DNA from: Bilabrum cf. latius
Lineage: Eukaryota > Bigyra: Bicosoecida > Bigyra > Bicosoecida
DNA length: 64,000 nucleotides
Assembly: GCA_965178125.1 (NCBI GenBank)
Contig: OZ237739.1
Location: 930,001 to 994,000, forward strand
Direction: 5' to 3'
In this document: positions 10,202-23,500 of the stretch, in pieces
Numbering within the stretch: position 1 is the stretch's first letter
How the letters are laid out: every line of letters starts with the position of its first letter
The notes under the pieces: generated by a model
Seen by the model: only the letters and a program-made list of their open reading frames with translations
Database searches by the model: none
Told to the model about the DNA's origin: nothing
Translations under genes and position numbers: made by a program

Positions 10202-13200
10202 ATGGTAAAACCAGCTTCATTGGTTTTTATTTTTTTAGCAGTTGTACCAAACTTGGTGCCTGGCAGGCCATCACGAAGGGATCGTGGCAGCAGGCTAGCC
10301 CAGCCCTCTATGAATAGGCTGGAAACGGATCGACATGATCCTCTGTCGCTTCGGGATGGTGGTATGAAAATGCCACCAATGCATCCAACCGAGTGGCACA
10401 GCATCGCAGATGTTGCGCTGGAGTTACACGAACGTTTGCAAAGCGAACCGACAGCTGGCAAGCCCCGCAAATATGTCGGGGATAGCACGTGCGGTATTCT
10501 CGTTATTGCGGCGAACAGTTCCACCTGCCGAATGGGAATTGATGATAGCTGTGCCCGCCAAGTCTTGGCTGGTCGAAGGATCAACTGGCTGCAAGACAAA
10601 CAGGACGCGGAAGGCATCAGGGTTCGATTCATAGATACGACTGCTACAGGAGCTGGATGGCCGCACTCAATCACTGTAGCAGATGAGCTTGAACGAATTG
10701 ATGTTGCAGGTCACAGTGGGGACGAGTTCAGCGTGTTCATTGGCCGAGGTACATTCGATGGCGGAGCTGGCACAGGCCAGGCGAGCACCATGCTGCTCCG
10801 TCCGCTGCGGCATCCGTCCCAAATCCTAGACAAGGACCAGCAAACTGCGTCAGCTCAAAAGTCTGGTTAGAGTGGTGCTGGAATGTAGGACGGCGGTGTC
10901 CATGTGGAGCCCTCTGTGCGCAAAGTTGGCGATTCGATCCCACGAAGGATGCTATCTCAAGACGCTGTTCGGTTCCTGGTCGAGGACGTGGCAATCGAGC
11001 CTGTGGACAACCTGGCCTGGCGCACCGAAACGGATCTCTTGCTGTCCATCCTGAACCTGTGCCCCGAGTCTGGAGCCAAGCATGTCGCGATCGATCCTGC
11101 CACGATGGACCTGTTCAAGGACGCCGACGGCCTCACCCGTCTGGCAGCGGAGCTCGACCCAGGGGCGCAAGCAGGGCTGGTGCCGCCAGCGAGCGCTGAC
11201 GGTGTCTTGCCTGACGATAGTCCCTGGATCGATTTTGTGATTCCTCACAAGAAGGGCAAATACCCTGCCCTACGGAGGCAACGCTTCGGGAACGGCCTGC
11301 CAATCGCGATGCAGATGGTCGACCTGGGCAAGCTGCCCGAAGTGATTGCTTGCAAGGCTGCCGGCCTACTGAACGACAAGAACCGAGACCCGCTCCGTCG
11401 CACCGCGCTGCATCATCTGGCCTATAAGCTTGACCTGGGCCTGGGCGACGTACAGCTGATGTCCTCCATGATCAAAGATTTGTCGAAAGAGGGCAAGCAG
11501 CGGAGACTCAGAGCAGTGCGCTTGGAGGTGCAGGCCGAGGTGGGAATCGAAGGGGGTGCGGATGAAGACCACGAAGCGCAGCATTCCTCGGATGAGGCGC
11601 TGATGAGGGCCTGGGCAGACAAGGTGGCCAGCTTCGGTGTTCCCCAGGAAGAGGCCATGGCACCTGTGGCTGGAGCATCTGCAGGAGTCCCCGTTCTTCG
11701 AGTGCAGCTGGAATCGCTGAGCCCGAACGCCAAGGATGTCTTTGGGTCAACACCTCTGCACGCTGCGCTGAACACCTGGTCACAGGTATTTGCAGCTGAC
11801 CCGCAGACGGGGCTTCCGGCCATCAGCAAAGCAGCAGGCGATAGGGACGACTCCTACAGATGGCTACACACCCATATCATTGCCTCTGTGGCGCTGCTCG
11901 GCAAAGGTGCCAAGCCCAACGCGCAGGACAAACAGGGAAACACGCCCCTGCACGTTGCTGCCGCCACCCACAACATCGTTGGAGTGCACATGCTGCTGGC
12001 AGCCGGAGCCAATGCAACCCTCGCGAATTACAACGACCTGACCCCCCTACACTACGCCGCGCACTCGAGGCGCTTTTTGATAAACGAGGCCAGGCAAGCG
12101 ATTTCCTACGAGCGAACCGCTGCATACTCGGCCTAGATGCCTTCGGTGTACCACGCCAGTCGTTTGACGGGACAGGACAACAGTGATGTTGTCTCAATCG
12201 GGAGTTTTGCGCAGCGCCAGAACGACGCGGGAGTTGGGCTGCGGATCGCTCGAGCGCTGCTGGAAGCCTGCCGAGCGCCATTTGAGCAGTCATCCTAGCA
12301 TTCATCCGATGATGCAGACGAATAGGGCATTGATGAGCTCGGGTCTGACGCCGGCAGCCCTGGCATTGCCATTGGCTTGCCGGCGCCCATGTTCCACCAC
12401 GTTGACCTCGCTGACTTTGAGCCGGCCCGCACGGACGGGTGGGCCTATGCCGAGCCTTGCAAACTCGAGTCTGGCCCGCCAGCTGGCGAGACTCCGCTTA
12501 TTTCTGCGGCACAGTCTCACAACTGGCAGCTCGTGCAGCTGCTCCTTATGGCTGGTGCGCACCCCTCCAGACTCGGTGGACTCGGTGGGATTTCCGCGCT
12601 GCACGCATCGGTAGGTGCTGGATGCATGAATTGCACGCTTGTCATTCTGGCTGACCCTCGGGTGGACGTGTGCCTGAAGAGTGCGTCCGGCCAGACTGCA
12701 CTGGAGATCTCCTTCCTGCAGGGTGGCTCGCTATTCGGCGCATCGGCTCATGCCAAGCTGCTCAAGGAATCGGCCAGGGCAGGATGCCCTAGCAGGGGTA
12801 TCGCTGCAGAGGCAGGAAAGGGCCTGGCTATCCAAAGGGACGCCGAGCAGCTGGATTTCGAGTTTCCGTTTCAGATGGCCAAGGAGGTATTGCGGCAATC
12901 CGGTAGCCGGAACAGCGAGAGTAGAGTTGCAGCAAGTGGCGAGATCGATTTGCCAACTGCTGCTGCGTCCAGTCCCACTGGACCAGGAAGTATCGAAACG
13001 ACCACCCCCTTCGCAGGTGTGTACCTAGAGCCCGTTTCGCCCCATTCACGGGCAGAGGCGGCCGATCACGCGAAAGAGCGCACGCCACTGTCTGAGTGGA
13101 GCGAGCCTGCCCTGCGTGCCGCAGCCCAGGGGGCTCTTGGACAGGACTGGGTGGGGCCAGCGGGCTCCGAGGAGTGGAGGAGAATCGTGCCTGTGAAGTT

Positions 13201-14419
13201 TTCGAAGGCCGGGAAAGCCTTCCTGGATGCCTCCGAGGCGCTGCATGGCAAGTGCCAGATCCCCGTCGTGGAAGCCGAGGACATGACTCCCGGCCGCTTC
13301 TGGAGGGAGTTCGTGGCAGTCGGCAGGCCGGTACTTGTGCGTGGAGCGCTCAACATGAGCCTGCCTTTCTGGCAGCGACTGCGCGAACCGATAGTTTCCA
13401 GTCATTTCGGCAACCGCGCCGTGGAGGTTGGTGGCGTGCCCTACTCGGGTCAGTTCAACCGACCCAATCTCCGCATGCAGATGCGGGACTACTTGGAGTA
13501 TCTGAAGGCTGGGAGCCCAAATGATTATGAGAAACTCGCAGAGTCGATGAAGGCGAACGCCTTGGATGTTCGCAAGAGAGGCAAGAAGTGGACCAAGAAG
13601 CGCAAGGGGGTGGGTGGCTCGGGACCAGGGGGCGCTGCAGGTGGGAGGCCGGGCAGCCGTGACCTGCTCAGCATGAATGACCTGAACCCCTCCGCCCAGG
13701 CATCCCAAAGCACCGGCTCCAAGAGGCAAGGAAAACCGGTGCAGCTCAAGCCCTGGAACGATCTGCTCTCCGCTACCGCACAGGAAGACCATGACCTGCA
13801 CCCGCTGTACCTGGCGTCAGGGGCAGGGCCCCCGGCATGGCACACCAGAGGCGTGAGGCTGCCGGACGTAATGAGGCCCAAGCAAATGCACGTACATGAG
13901 GAGGGTGCGCAAACCAGCTGTATCGGAGCAGATGCCAGCAGCGAGTGCGGCCCGGAGCAGGTACCCGGCGAGGGAGCCGACCAGGACGCGCTGTGGCTGC
14001 GAGCACATTAGCTGTTCCTGGGGAAGCCGATGTCCGGCGCTCCGCTCCACTTGCACATGGGCGCCGTAAACATGATGCCTTTTGGTGAGAAGAGGTGGTT
14101 CTTGCTGCCGCCTCGAGACGGTGTGTACACGAGGGAGCAAGTCGGCCGCTGGCTGCTCGGCAGGGGCGAGCAGTTGCTCGGCGCTCCTCTCATGTGCACG
14201 CAACAGAGCGGTGATGCCGTGTTCGTTCCGGATCTGTGGTCGCATGGGCTCGTTAATACATAGACGTCCATCGCGGTAGCAGTCGAGATGAGCAGAGGTG
14301 TCGGCGAACAGCAAAGCTTCGAGGAAATGGTCGAATTTGCGGCGTCCCTGGTGGGGAGCTCCAGCTCTGGCATCCGAGGCGCAACCGAGATGGCAAGCGT
14401 GCGACCCATGGTTTTCTGA
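10202..14419 (+). CDS. Signal-peptide-bearing ankyrin-repeat JmjC (JMJD8-like) protein
   Basis: One frame from ATG 10202 to TGA 14417-14419, 1405 residues, with TAGs at 10868, 10886, 12134, 12296, 12323, 14009 and 14261. The N terminus, MVKPASLVFIFLAVVPNLVPG, is a likely signal peptide or anchor. An unrecognised region follows. Ankyrin repeats lie at about 555-640 (GNTPLHVAAATHNIVGVHML) and 765-850 (GETPLISAAQSHNWQLVQLL). A cupin/JmjC domain fills about 1000-1370: a GRPVLVRGALNMSLPFWQ entry, the metal-site region SGAPLHLHMGAVNMMPFGEK, RWFLLPP, and GDAVFVPDLWSHGLVNT just before a TAG. Known JMJD8-type proteins are secretory-pathway JmjC proteins with a similar degenerate metal motif. Enzymatic activity is not assured because the canonical HxD is HxH-like here. 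Confidence 0.75.
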
Positions 14420-14567
14420 TCAATTTATTCATCGCTCCTTTCGATCCCTTCACATTTTGTCCAAGCGACCGTCTCTTGCGACCAAGTTTGCCGACTCGGA
14501 GTGTGTGACGATCCCACAATTTCCGCGCTGGCAGCTTCACCCCTGAGTCCATACTGCGGAATTTTTC

Positions 14568-17500
14568 ATGACCATGGACCCTGGTGGGCAATAGTACAGT
14601 ACGATTGCCCTCCTCAAGCGTATTTTGGTTGGCAGCACTGGGGATGTTGGTTAGAATGAGAGCACGCAAGACCAAGTTTACGTCGAAATGAGACGCTGGT
14701 CACTCACAGAAGATCAATACGCGGGTCTGGCGTGGCTGTAGCGAGTTTATTCTCGTGTAGTGCGTGAGAAAGCAATCTGTAGCGAGCTTCGCACGTGACA
14801 GGCGCGGTGCAGTACAGAAGTGCCACCGAGACAACGCAAATCCGTTCCACCTGCTCCCGCTCAGCTCCTCGCAGCATCAGAACGCGGTGCAAGGAGAGAC
14901 ACGAATGCATGCGCATCTTGTGGATTGCTTCCGCCATTAATTCTAGGGTAGCGTTCGTTTGGAGGCAGCGTCGTCGCCATAGCGATTGCAAGCTTCCTTA
15001 TAGTCGTGTCTCTGTCATGGCCGTTGTACTCGCTCGAGCACGCCTTAGGAGTCCTGTCGGCCACCAATTTTGATACTTGGTGGATTAACCAGGCCAAGCA
15101 GAGCGTGCTATCAAGCCCTTCCAATTGGCGTCTTACCACTGCTTGGCTTGTAGACAGCCGAAGTCGAGCTTACATCTCCCTCTTCGTCTTCAGCGCGATT
15201 GTATTCGTGTGTATGGTGTATGTTCACATGACAGCGCGCGTTACTAGGTCCCTGTTGCGCGCCAGAATTGGAAATGATGCGAACAGTCGAGATCCATCCG
15301 CGCTGCGGATGTTTGCGTGAGACCATTAGTTTGCAGAGTTTCTTCTCAAGTTTTAGCAAAGCCAACCATTTTATTTTCTACAATTGTTAGAAGATTTGCG
15401 CAGAATGGATACGAGGGATGATTTTCTTTCGGTCCAAAGTCAGAACGAAAGACCGGCAGCGGTGCCACGACCCCCGGTTCGTGCGCTAGAAGAAGCCATC
15501 GCTCGCTCGAGCGGAAGCAGGAGAGCGTGCAGCGGGGGGTGTGCGTGCTGTGATGTGGCCGCCACTTGCCATGAGAGCTCGTGCCGGAGGGCCATGTGCC
15601 TTCTACTGCACCGCCCCTGCCGCTGCTTCGACTTCACAGTCTCAGCGCCCACGTGGTTCATCTACCTGTACATTATCGTCATCCTTACCGCGGCAACCGT
15701 CGGAGATACTTCTATTGGCGTTCCTGGCGAAATGCGCTGGTGGATCGTGTACCATCTGCCCGGCATGACGATGATCGCCACGCTGGACCCCATTCAGTAC
15801 TTCATTATGCACCAGGTTGTCGTCGCCCTGTACGCATCCTGGTGCTTCTTGTTCGCCCACAGCATTGGCATGACGGATATCTGGACCCCGGATGCTGGCA
15901 ACATGGTGGCTGTCCTCGTGACCCTCGAAGTGCTACCGCTGTTCATGTACCTGCCAGCAGCCATGGTGGCCATCGCGCTGCAGCGGGATCAGGACATGAT
16001 CTAGCATGACGTTGCGTCTTGGGTGCTGCAGGCGCGGGAGATAGAAAAGTACATGAAGCTACTCACCATGGCAGCCAAAAGCCAGATCCAGCCATACGCT
16101 CTGAAGCTCCTGCAGGCCGGCGTCACTGCCTCCGAGGTCGACTGCATCGTGCTCGTCTTTGCTATTCAGGTGAACCCGACTGAGTCTAGGAGGCGAAATG
16201 TGGCACTCAAGCGCATGTCATCTACGAATGAATCGGGTGGCAAGCACGCACACGTTCGGAGCGGGGGTGCTAGCGGGCCTTTGACCTCCGGGGCTCTGAA
16301 GGTTGCCCGCATCTCTGCTTCCTCGCGAGGCCACTCGGCCAGTAAGATTAACACGGGCAACGCTGGGGCCGAAGTCTCTCAAACAGATACCAGCGACAGG
16401 TCGTACGATATAGCCCTGAAAGTTCCTGGCGGAGTAGAGGCTGCTGCTATGGTTCAGCCCGATAGGCATGAAGCTGGTATGCACGGAAAGGCGTAGATTC
16501 CTGGCGACCGGCGCACGCTCGAGGCCCACATGGAACTAGGCGATGTTGGCGACATGCAATATAGGGACTATGATGAGAACGATCACGAGATAGACGACGA
16601 TGGTCAGGCAGAGCTACAAGCAGACCCAGAAGAGGACTCTGAGGACCACGCCAGAGCCGCAGTCAAGCAGGAGGTGCTCTTGCGAATCCGAGCACAGCTG
16701 AACGCATACAGCGACCGCATCACCTGCCTCACGGTGGTAGACAATGAAGTTGTGTGCGCTGTGCATGCGGCGAGTATGCCTGTAGCTGCTGGTGTAAAGA
16801 CAGACAAAGAGCCTGTGATGGCAAGGCTCGTCCGGCAAAACAGCTCCCGGTCCACACACCTTGGAGCCGACTCGACTACCAGCAATCGAACGAGCCGCTC
16901 CAAGCACACCGCGACTGCCTCGCGAGGAAATCATGGGGCGGATCAACCCGGAATTGCGGGAGACCCTGCGCCAGCTCGCCGCGTTGCAGATGCATTGGAG
17001 GCAGCTCTCAGCATTGTGGCGAGGACCACCCGCACCTAGGACATTGGGGCGCAAGGCTTCCACGTTAAGGTTGGGGCAGGCATCTCCAGCGGACCTCCAA
17101 CCGTGGTTGGATTCTTCGGAAGCGAGACAAGCGCCCATCAGTGGACGGCCTTCGGTGACGCCACCCAGGAAGCGAGCTCACTTGCCAAGCAATCGCCGCA
17201 CGCAGTGAGAATGAGCAGCCGGGCAGCGACCCTGCTGACGTCTTGCACCTCCTGGGGGTTCGTACCCAACAAGAAAATGAAGAGAGCAGGCGAGCAGGAG
17301 GGCTCCACCACGGAGCAGGAGAGGTAGGTTCAGCAGCACCGCGCCCAGCAGGCCCTTCGGCAGAGAGCCAAGGCGATGCTGGATCAGTTCAAGAAACACT
17401 CCATGCCAACAGAGGCAATCGCCTACGGATAGACTGTGCTGTCGAAGTACTAGTTGCTGGTGTGGTCCCCTGCTGGCACGTCGCCGACAGGCAGCAGCAG

Positions 17501-20500
17501 GGCGTAGCAAAGCCTTCTCAACCCGTTCAGCCAGAACGTGGGCACTGGTCGCGCTTCCGACTCGACAAGCTGGAAAATGACTGGGCACGAGAACGATGTC
17601 CCGCTCATGCAAGCTACGTCCATTGTGAGAGCAGAGGAGGTGCTTAGCGGGCTGCGTGACATGAAGCGTGTGGTAGTAGACAACTATGGCTTTATTCACC
17701 AGACGCTGCCGAAGGACCCTAGCATCGTCAAGGAGGTGACCAGCCTGGGCCGGGGTGCCTCTCGCGCGCCTGCCGTGTCGAGTGCGGGGGTGCTGGAGCT
17801 GAGGGCCGAAAACCCGGCCACTGTTGCTGCCGCGCATGCGTCTCGCCAGCTGCTAGCGCTTGGGCAATCGATTCCATCCAACCTCCTCCATAGCCTCAAA
17901 GTTCCAAACCTTAAATGGGGTTTGGAGCGCGCTCTTGTAATGACCGTTGGGTAGCAGGACACTCGAGGTACCAAGAGCAGCCGGTAGCAGCGGCAGTCCT
18001 AGCTGCAATCAAGCAGCAACGGTCGCAATGAAGAAACAGGGCACGGGGCCGATATTCGTCAGTATCAGCGAGTGAGGTCGCGATCGGGCGGTAGAGGAAC
18101 TGCGAGATGGGTGGACCGAACGTAGGCTACTCCAATTCGAGTAACGGGCGTCGTACCAAGGATTATGAACAATGGTAGTATAGCGAGAGTTGTGCCTGCA
18201 GATCGCATCACCAACCATAGCAGCAGCTATGGCAATGCTTCATCGGCTGGTCAGTCCGACAGCAGTGGGCCCTTCCAGATGATGCTAACGCGTCGAATTT
18301 AGAACATGTCCAAGGTCGGTAGCGTGGCGGAGTCGTTGCATGAGTCCATAGCGATCAGACCGGAGACTATCGCAGCTGAAACTCCTTCCGTATTCAGCGC
18401 TGCCCACATGGACATCCAGCCCACATCACTTCACGTGATGCTGCAGTAGCCTGGTCTGGTATCGTTAGCATCCTTGTTTCTACTCCTCTCCTACTTGGGT
18501 AGGATTGCCCGAATGGAGGCGGTGCATATGAGTAGCATTATGGATGCAGATAGCTCGTTCTATGAGCTGCCGTCGTGGCGGCTAGGCCTTCCGGCTATTG
18601 TCGTGTCACTGGGAATGGTAGTTTCATCTCTTGGCTTGATGTCCCTGCTCAAAGGCTGCACGTCGACAATCGGGTGCGTGCGACTAGTCGACAGTGAGAT
18701 ACCGACCTCTTCAACCCTCACCTGGGCCTACCTGTCCGCGTACGTTGGACTGTTTGCAGTGCATACTGCATGCATGTCCGCAATTCTGGCGAATGAGACG
18801 GATGGATGCGTCCATTACCGATCACTGGACGGATTCATTGAAGGCTTCACTCTCTCTACGCTGTTTGTGGTGGGCTGCTTTCACGCGTATGAGATCCACG
18901 GTTGGATGAGGATCAGCTCGTCAATCCGAGCCTTGGAGCTGGGCTGCATTGTCTTGCTCGGGGTAGCTCAATGCTGGTGGTATGGATCAAGCGGGGGTGC
19001 CGTCGGTCTCATTAGTCCGGACAATGCAACTTCCTGCGTTGCTCGACTCGATCCAAGGTAGTCGACCACTGGAAGTACCGAACTTGTTTGGCTTGCAGTA
19101 CGGATTTTCTTCATGGGTCTCATGATATTTAGCGTGCGAGACGAACGGCTCAACCTCGTTTGGACCATGCGAGAGAACATTCTGACCTACCTGGAACTGG
19201 CATCGGTGAAACTGGTTGACCGCGCCAAGAGCATGGACAAAGTGCTGCGTCGAATGCTTCCCACCAAGCTCAGAGATGCGATCCTGGAGGCTGGCACAAG
19301 AGTGGTGCCATCTTCGTCTGCCACCGACACTAGCTCCTCAAATGTGTCAGCGCAGAGCGCAGACCGCTTGGAGCATGGTCAACCACGCGGCAGCAGCAAC
19401 GGAGGCCCGCGTGCACTGGGACGACCAACACCCGCAGCTAGGCCTGGCGCTGGCAAGCCCGAGTCACTTCAAATTGCTCGAGACCCCGCAGATACTGCCA
19501 GTATGGTCAGCTTTGCGCCGGGACTGGGCAAGGCTAGCTCCAGCAACACCACGAGCGCAGCACCAAGCGGGACTATCGTGCAAGCGCAGTCTGCTATTCG
19601 ATCGGTAGACGACGTTTGCATCCTTGTTGTTCGATTCAAGACTCCTGCGATTCTCAGCTCGCTGGTCGATTCTGTCGAGTTGGTGCGAGTGATGCGACTG
19701 CTTGGAGAGACGGTGGAGACGTGCTGCACTCGGAGGGGAGGTAGGAGGGTATCTTTCCATTCGTTCAAGATGATCTTTGCCTTCGGGCTGCGGCCGCAAG
19801 ACGATGACGATTTCCTTGAATCCTTCGTAAAGCGAGCCTTGCTTGCGGCTAGTGACAGTTTACGCAGTCTGCAGCAGCTGGCAGAGGCTTCCGGTCTGGT
19901 CCTTGCCGCATCTGTTGCAATCCACTCCGGGGAGGTGTAGCTGGGCCTGATGGACGTGCCCGGTTCGTCGTGGGAGGTACATGGCGAGGTGGTGGAAAAC
20001 TGCGAAGAGCTCGCCACGAAGGCCGTGCTACGTCTAGGTGGAGCGATCGGATCAGTTCTCTCCATTTCAGAGGCAGCCATCAAGGCACTGGCTGGCGCGC
20101 AGCAGAGAATCGTGATGCAGGCGCTCTCGCATGCCATCCGACCTTCCTCTCTGCATACTGCAGGAACCAACGACGCTCCATCCTCATCACATAAACGAGG
20201 TGCACCTGCGAGAAGCCACCTCTTCGAGATTGATGAGACAAGCACGGTGGACACTACCAAGCGCGGGACTGCAAGACCGGCTGCCTCGTCCACGTTTTCT
20301 CGGGGCAGCCAATCAATTCGAAGGCCAAGGAAGGGCCGCAAGCCGAAAAAGGCCCCGGCCATGCCGTAGCAAGCAACAAGCGCTGCGCGTGATCACATGG
20401 ACGAAAGGAGTGAAGTTTCGCTTACTTCTCCATTGGGTTCCTCAGCTCTTCGACAATCCGCAAAACAAGGTCGTGGAGGCAGGCATCACGCCCGGGTTCC

Positions 20501-23500
20501 GCTTCGACATAACGTTCAGAACATGTGGGGTGGGCAAGAGAAGCCACGAGCAGGGAACGGAAATAGGGAAGATTCTGTAGCAACCGACAGCTCGATGGCG
20601 ACTGGAGGGCGTCGCAGGAAGAGGAAACTAGGAAAGGGCGAAAAATCAGCGACAACACCGCAGGGAACCGTGGCTGGCAGGGTCCTGAGGTAGTTTGACT
20701 CGGGAGCTACCAGAGGGTCCGTTATGATGAAGACGCCCGTTCTTGGTCGCAAAAAGACGGGCTCGTCTGTAAATCGCCGCCACAGAGCCTCCATTCACGT
20801 CACCTATCTCCCCATTCGACTCGCGATCCGCGGGTACGGTCAGGTCTGGTCCGAGCAAGTGCACCTGCAGATCGAGGCGGCGTGCTGCGTGTCGCACAGA
20901 GCACCGTCTACGCTGGGGACGAAATCGAAGGAGAGGTTGCGATTGTCTGGCGTCGGGCCAAGTGAGCGGATAACAGAAGCATTGGGAGAGACTAACACGA
21001 GTGGCCACTGGACAACGTCCCAAAGCCAGCAGGACCGAAGAGGCAATGTACGAAATGTCACAACCCTACCGACCTTGGCTAGCGGCTCCAAAGAAGTTCC
21101 GAAGCGGGTATCATCTCGCTGGCCTTTCTTGATGCTAGCTAGACTCAAACGGCTTAGGCTCTTGGGAAGCGGTGGTTTCGGCGACGTGTACGAGGCCGTA
21201 GATGTAATGGGAGGCAAGCATTACGCCCTGAAGCAGGTGAGAACACGATTATCAGAATAAATGAGCCAGACTTTCCCCCCATAATTGACTTGCAAGCTAC
21301 CTGATATGTGCATCTATGGTAACCTTAAGTTCCCAAAGTTGTTAAAATTCTTGTTCTAGTCTCTTGTCCTTGCAGTTCAAGAAAGAAACGGTCCAGCGGG
21401 AGGAAGTCAGGAACGAGATCACTGCCCTGAGCATCATACCCAAGCACCCGGGCATCATGCGCCTGGCAGTGTGCGTTGCCTTGCCGTCCAGCATCAACAT
21501 CGTGACAGAACTCGTGGACGGCGTGTCCCTGGACAACGTGATTTCCAGCCGGCAGCGCATGTCAGAGCCTGCTGTGCAGATTGTGGTGGCAGAGCTTGTG
21601 TCGGCCATGGAACGCATCCACATGTGCGGCCTCGTTCACAGGGACATAAAACCCGAGAACGTGATGGTGACCAGCGCTGCTTCCGGCGCACACATGAAGG
21701 TGCTAGACTTTGGCCTCGCAGAGCGGGTCGATCCGCCTTAGCAGACAATTGAATCGGGTAGCGTAGCGACAGGCGGAATTGCAGCGTCCGCTGGAGGTGG
21801 TGGAAGTGCAGAGACCCAGTTCAGCGTGTCGCCTGCCATGGACGGTGCTCGAACGAGAATCACCAGCGAGTGGAGCATCCAGCACAAGTCTGAAGGCCTT
21901 TTCCGACACATGTATTCGCTCAGCCCGTGCATTTCCTTTGGGGCTGCCGCAGTTCGCCTGGCTTCCATTGGGAGTGGCTCTAGTAGCAATCCGACTAGAA
22001 AGGAGACGAGTGATGAAATCGCGAGCAGCATTGACGAAGACAGCGTGACAGGGCTAGCATCGCCAGTTCTGCACAAGCGCGTGCGCAACCACCCCATGCT
22101 CATGGCAGTTAGCCTGCTCGTGCTAGACGCGACGCTAGTCCAGGACGTGGACAAGCTTGGTATTGCACGCAGAGGTGCTTCTGCCAGGCGGGGAGCAGCT
22201 AGGTGGCGGTCTCAACAGCAGCAGGGGCTGCTCGCGGGAGGGAGCCGAAAGTCAAGCACGACCTCTGGCGAGATAACGTCAGACAGCGACCAGAGCACTG
22301 ATTCAGAAGCGATTGGCACGTCATCTTCATCTAGGTACATGGGACCCCCTTCAGCTCAGTTGCGGGCTTCTCCCGTACTTGTCGATGTGGAACGCGGTGC
22401 CGTTGACTCTGACGAGAGCAAGTGCTTGTTGGGTCCAATGGCTGATAAGGCGGGGCAGCACACTGACGTATTTGGCTGCATTGATGCTGATCTGAGGCTT
22501 GGCCCAAGCCTGGTTAGGAGCAGCGATGCGCTTCGAGATGCTTTCGTGAAGGATCAGAACGTAATTGACATGTGCGTGGCGACCGATGTCGACTCGGTTG
22601 ACTTCGCCTGCGGAGTTGCCGCCGACATCGCGCACCACTTCCGGAAATGCAAGGAACAGATCAGCCGCATGAGTTTCTATGCCGCCGACAAGTACATGTC
22701 CAAGGCCCGGAAAGTGGGTTCAATCAAGCATAGCGGGGGCCTAATACCGAGCAAAGTGGGCACGGCTGGTGCAGCTACCCTTACGAAGGCAAGTACGTCC
22801 GCAAACGTGGGATCTTTCGCGATGACACCCACGCGATAGTCTGCTGGTGTGAATGGAACCACGACGTGGCAGCGTGGCAGCCACAGCAGCGTCAAGGATG
22901 GCAAGATGAATGGTACTCTCGCTCCTGGTACCAGCCGCAGCGAGGTGCAGACGCCCAATGGGACGAACGGTGGCGATGCTAGCACGGTGGTCACCGTTGA
23001 CACCTCTAAGGATCCGGACGTGTCTGTAGCACCATTAGGAGAGGCAGGCATCTCCTCTGCTGAGACGAGTGGTCAGGCTGCACATGAAATGCTGCTTACA
23101 AAGGCTCGTATAGTGCAAAAGGAGGAGATGAGCTTCCTACTCCCGCGAGTTGCCATCTTTGCTGCCGACGGCGTGTCGGCCGACGTCGTGCGTACCATGG
23201 CTGACTCCGTGGCTGCCATCTTACCGGGTGCAATTGTGTTACCGCAGCGAAGCCTAGTATAGGATTTGTACCACAAAGTACTGTCGCACTCGTTCGGGCG
23301 CGCAGCACGCTGGCTTGCTTTCGAGGAGCAATCCAAGTTTGGCCTTCAGTCAATGCTCGACGTGCCGCAGTGGCCCGGGCACTTCTTCGGATACACCACT
23401 GCTGGATTTTCAGAGCTGGTTGCAAGACGGACTCTGGCCGGCCAGCCAAATCTAGAGGGACCTGGTGGTACACTCGCTGCATCTCAGGCCAGCCACGGCG

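Noticed and set aside
19113-20700. Active guanylyl cyclase annotation
   Set aside because: The fold motifs are visible, but the metal-binding and transition-state residues are replaced in both domains.
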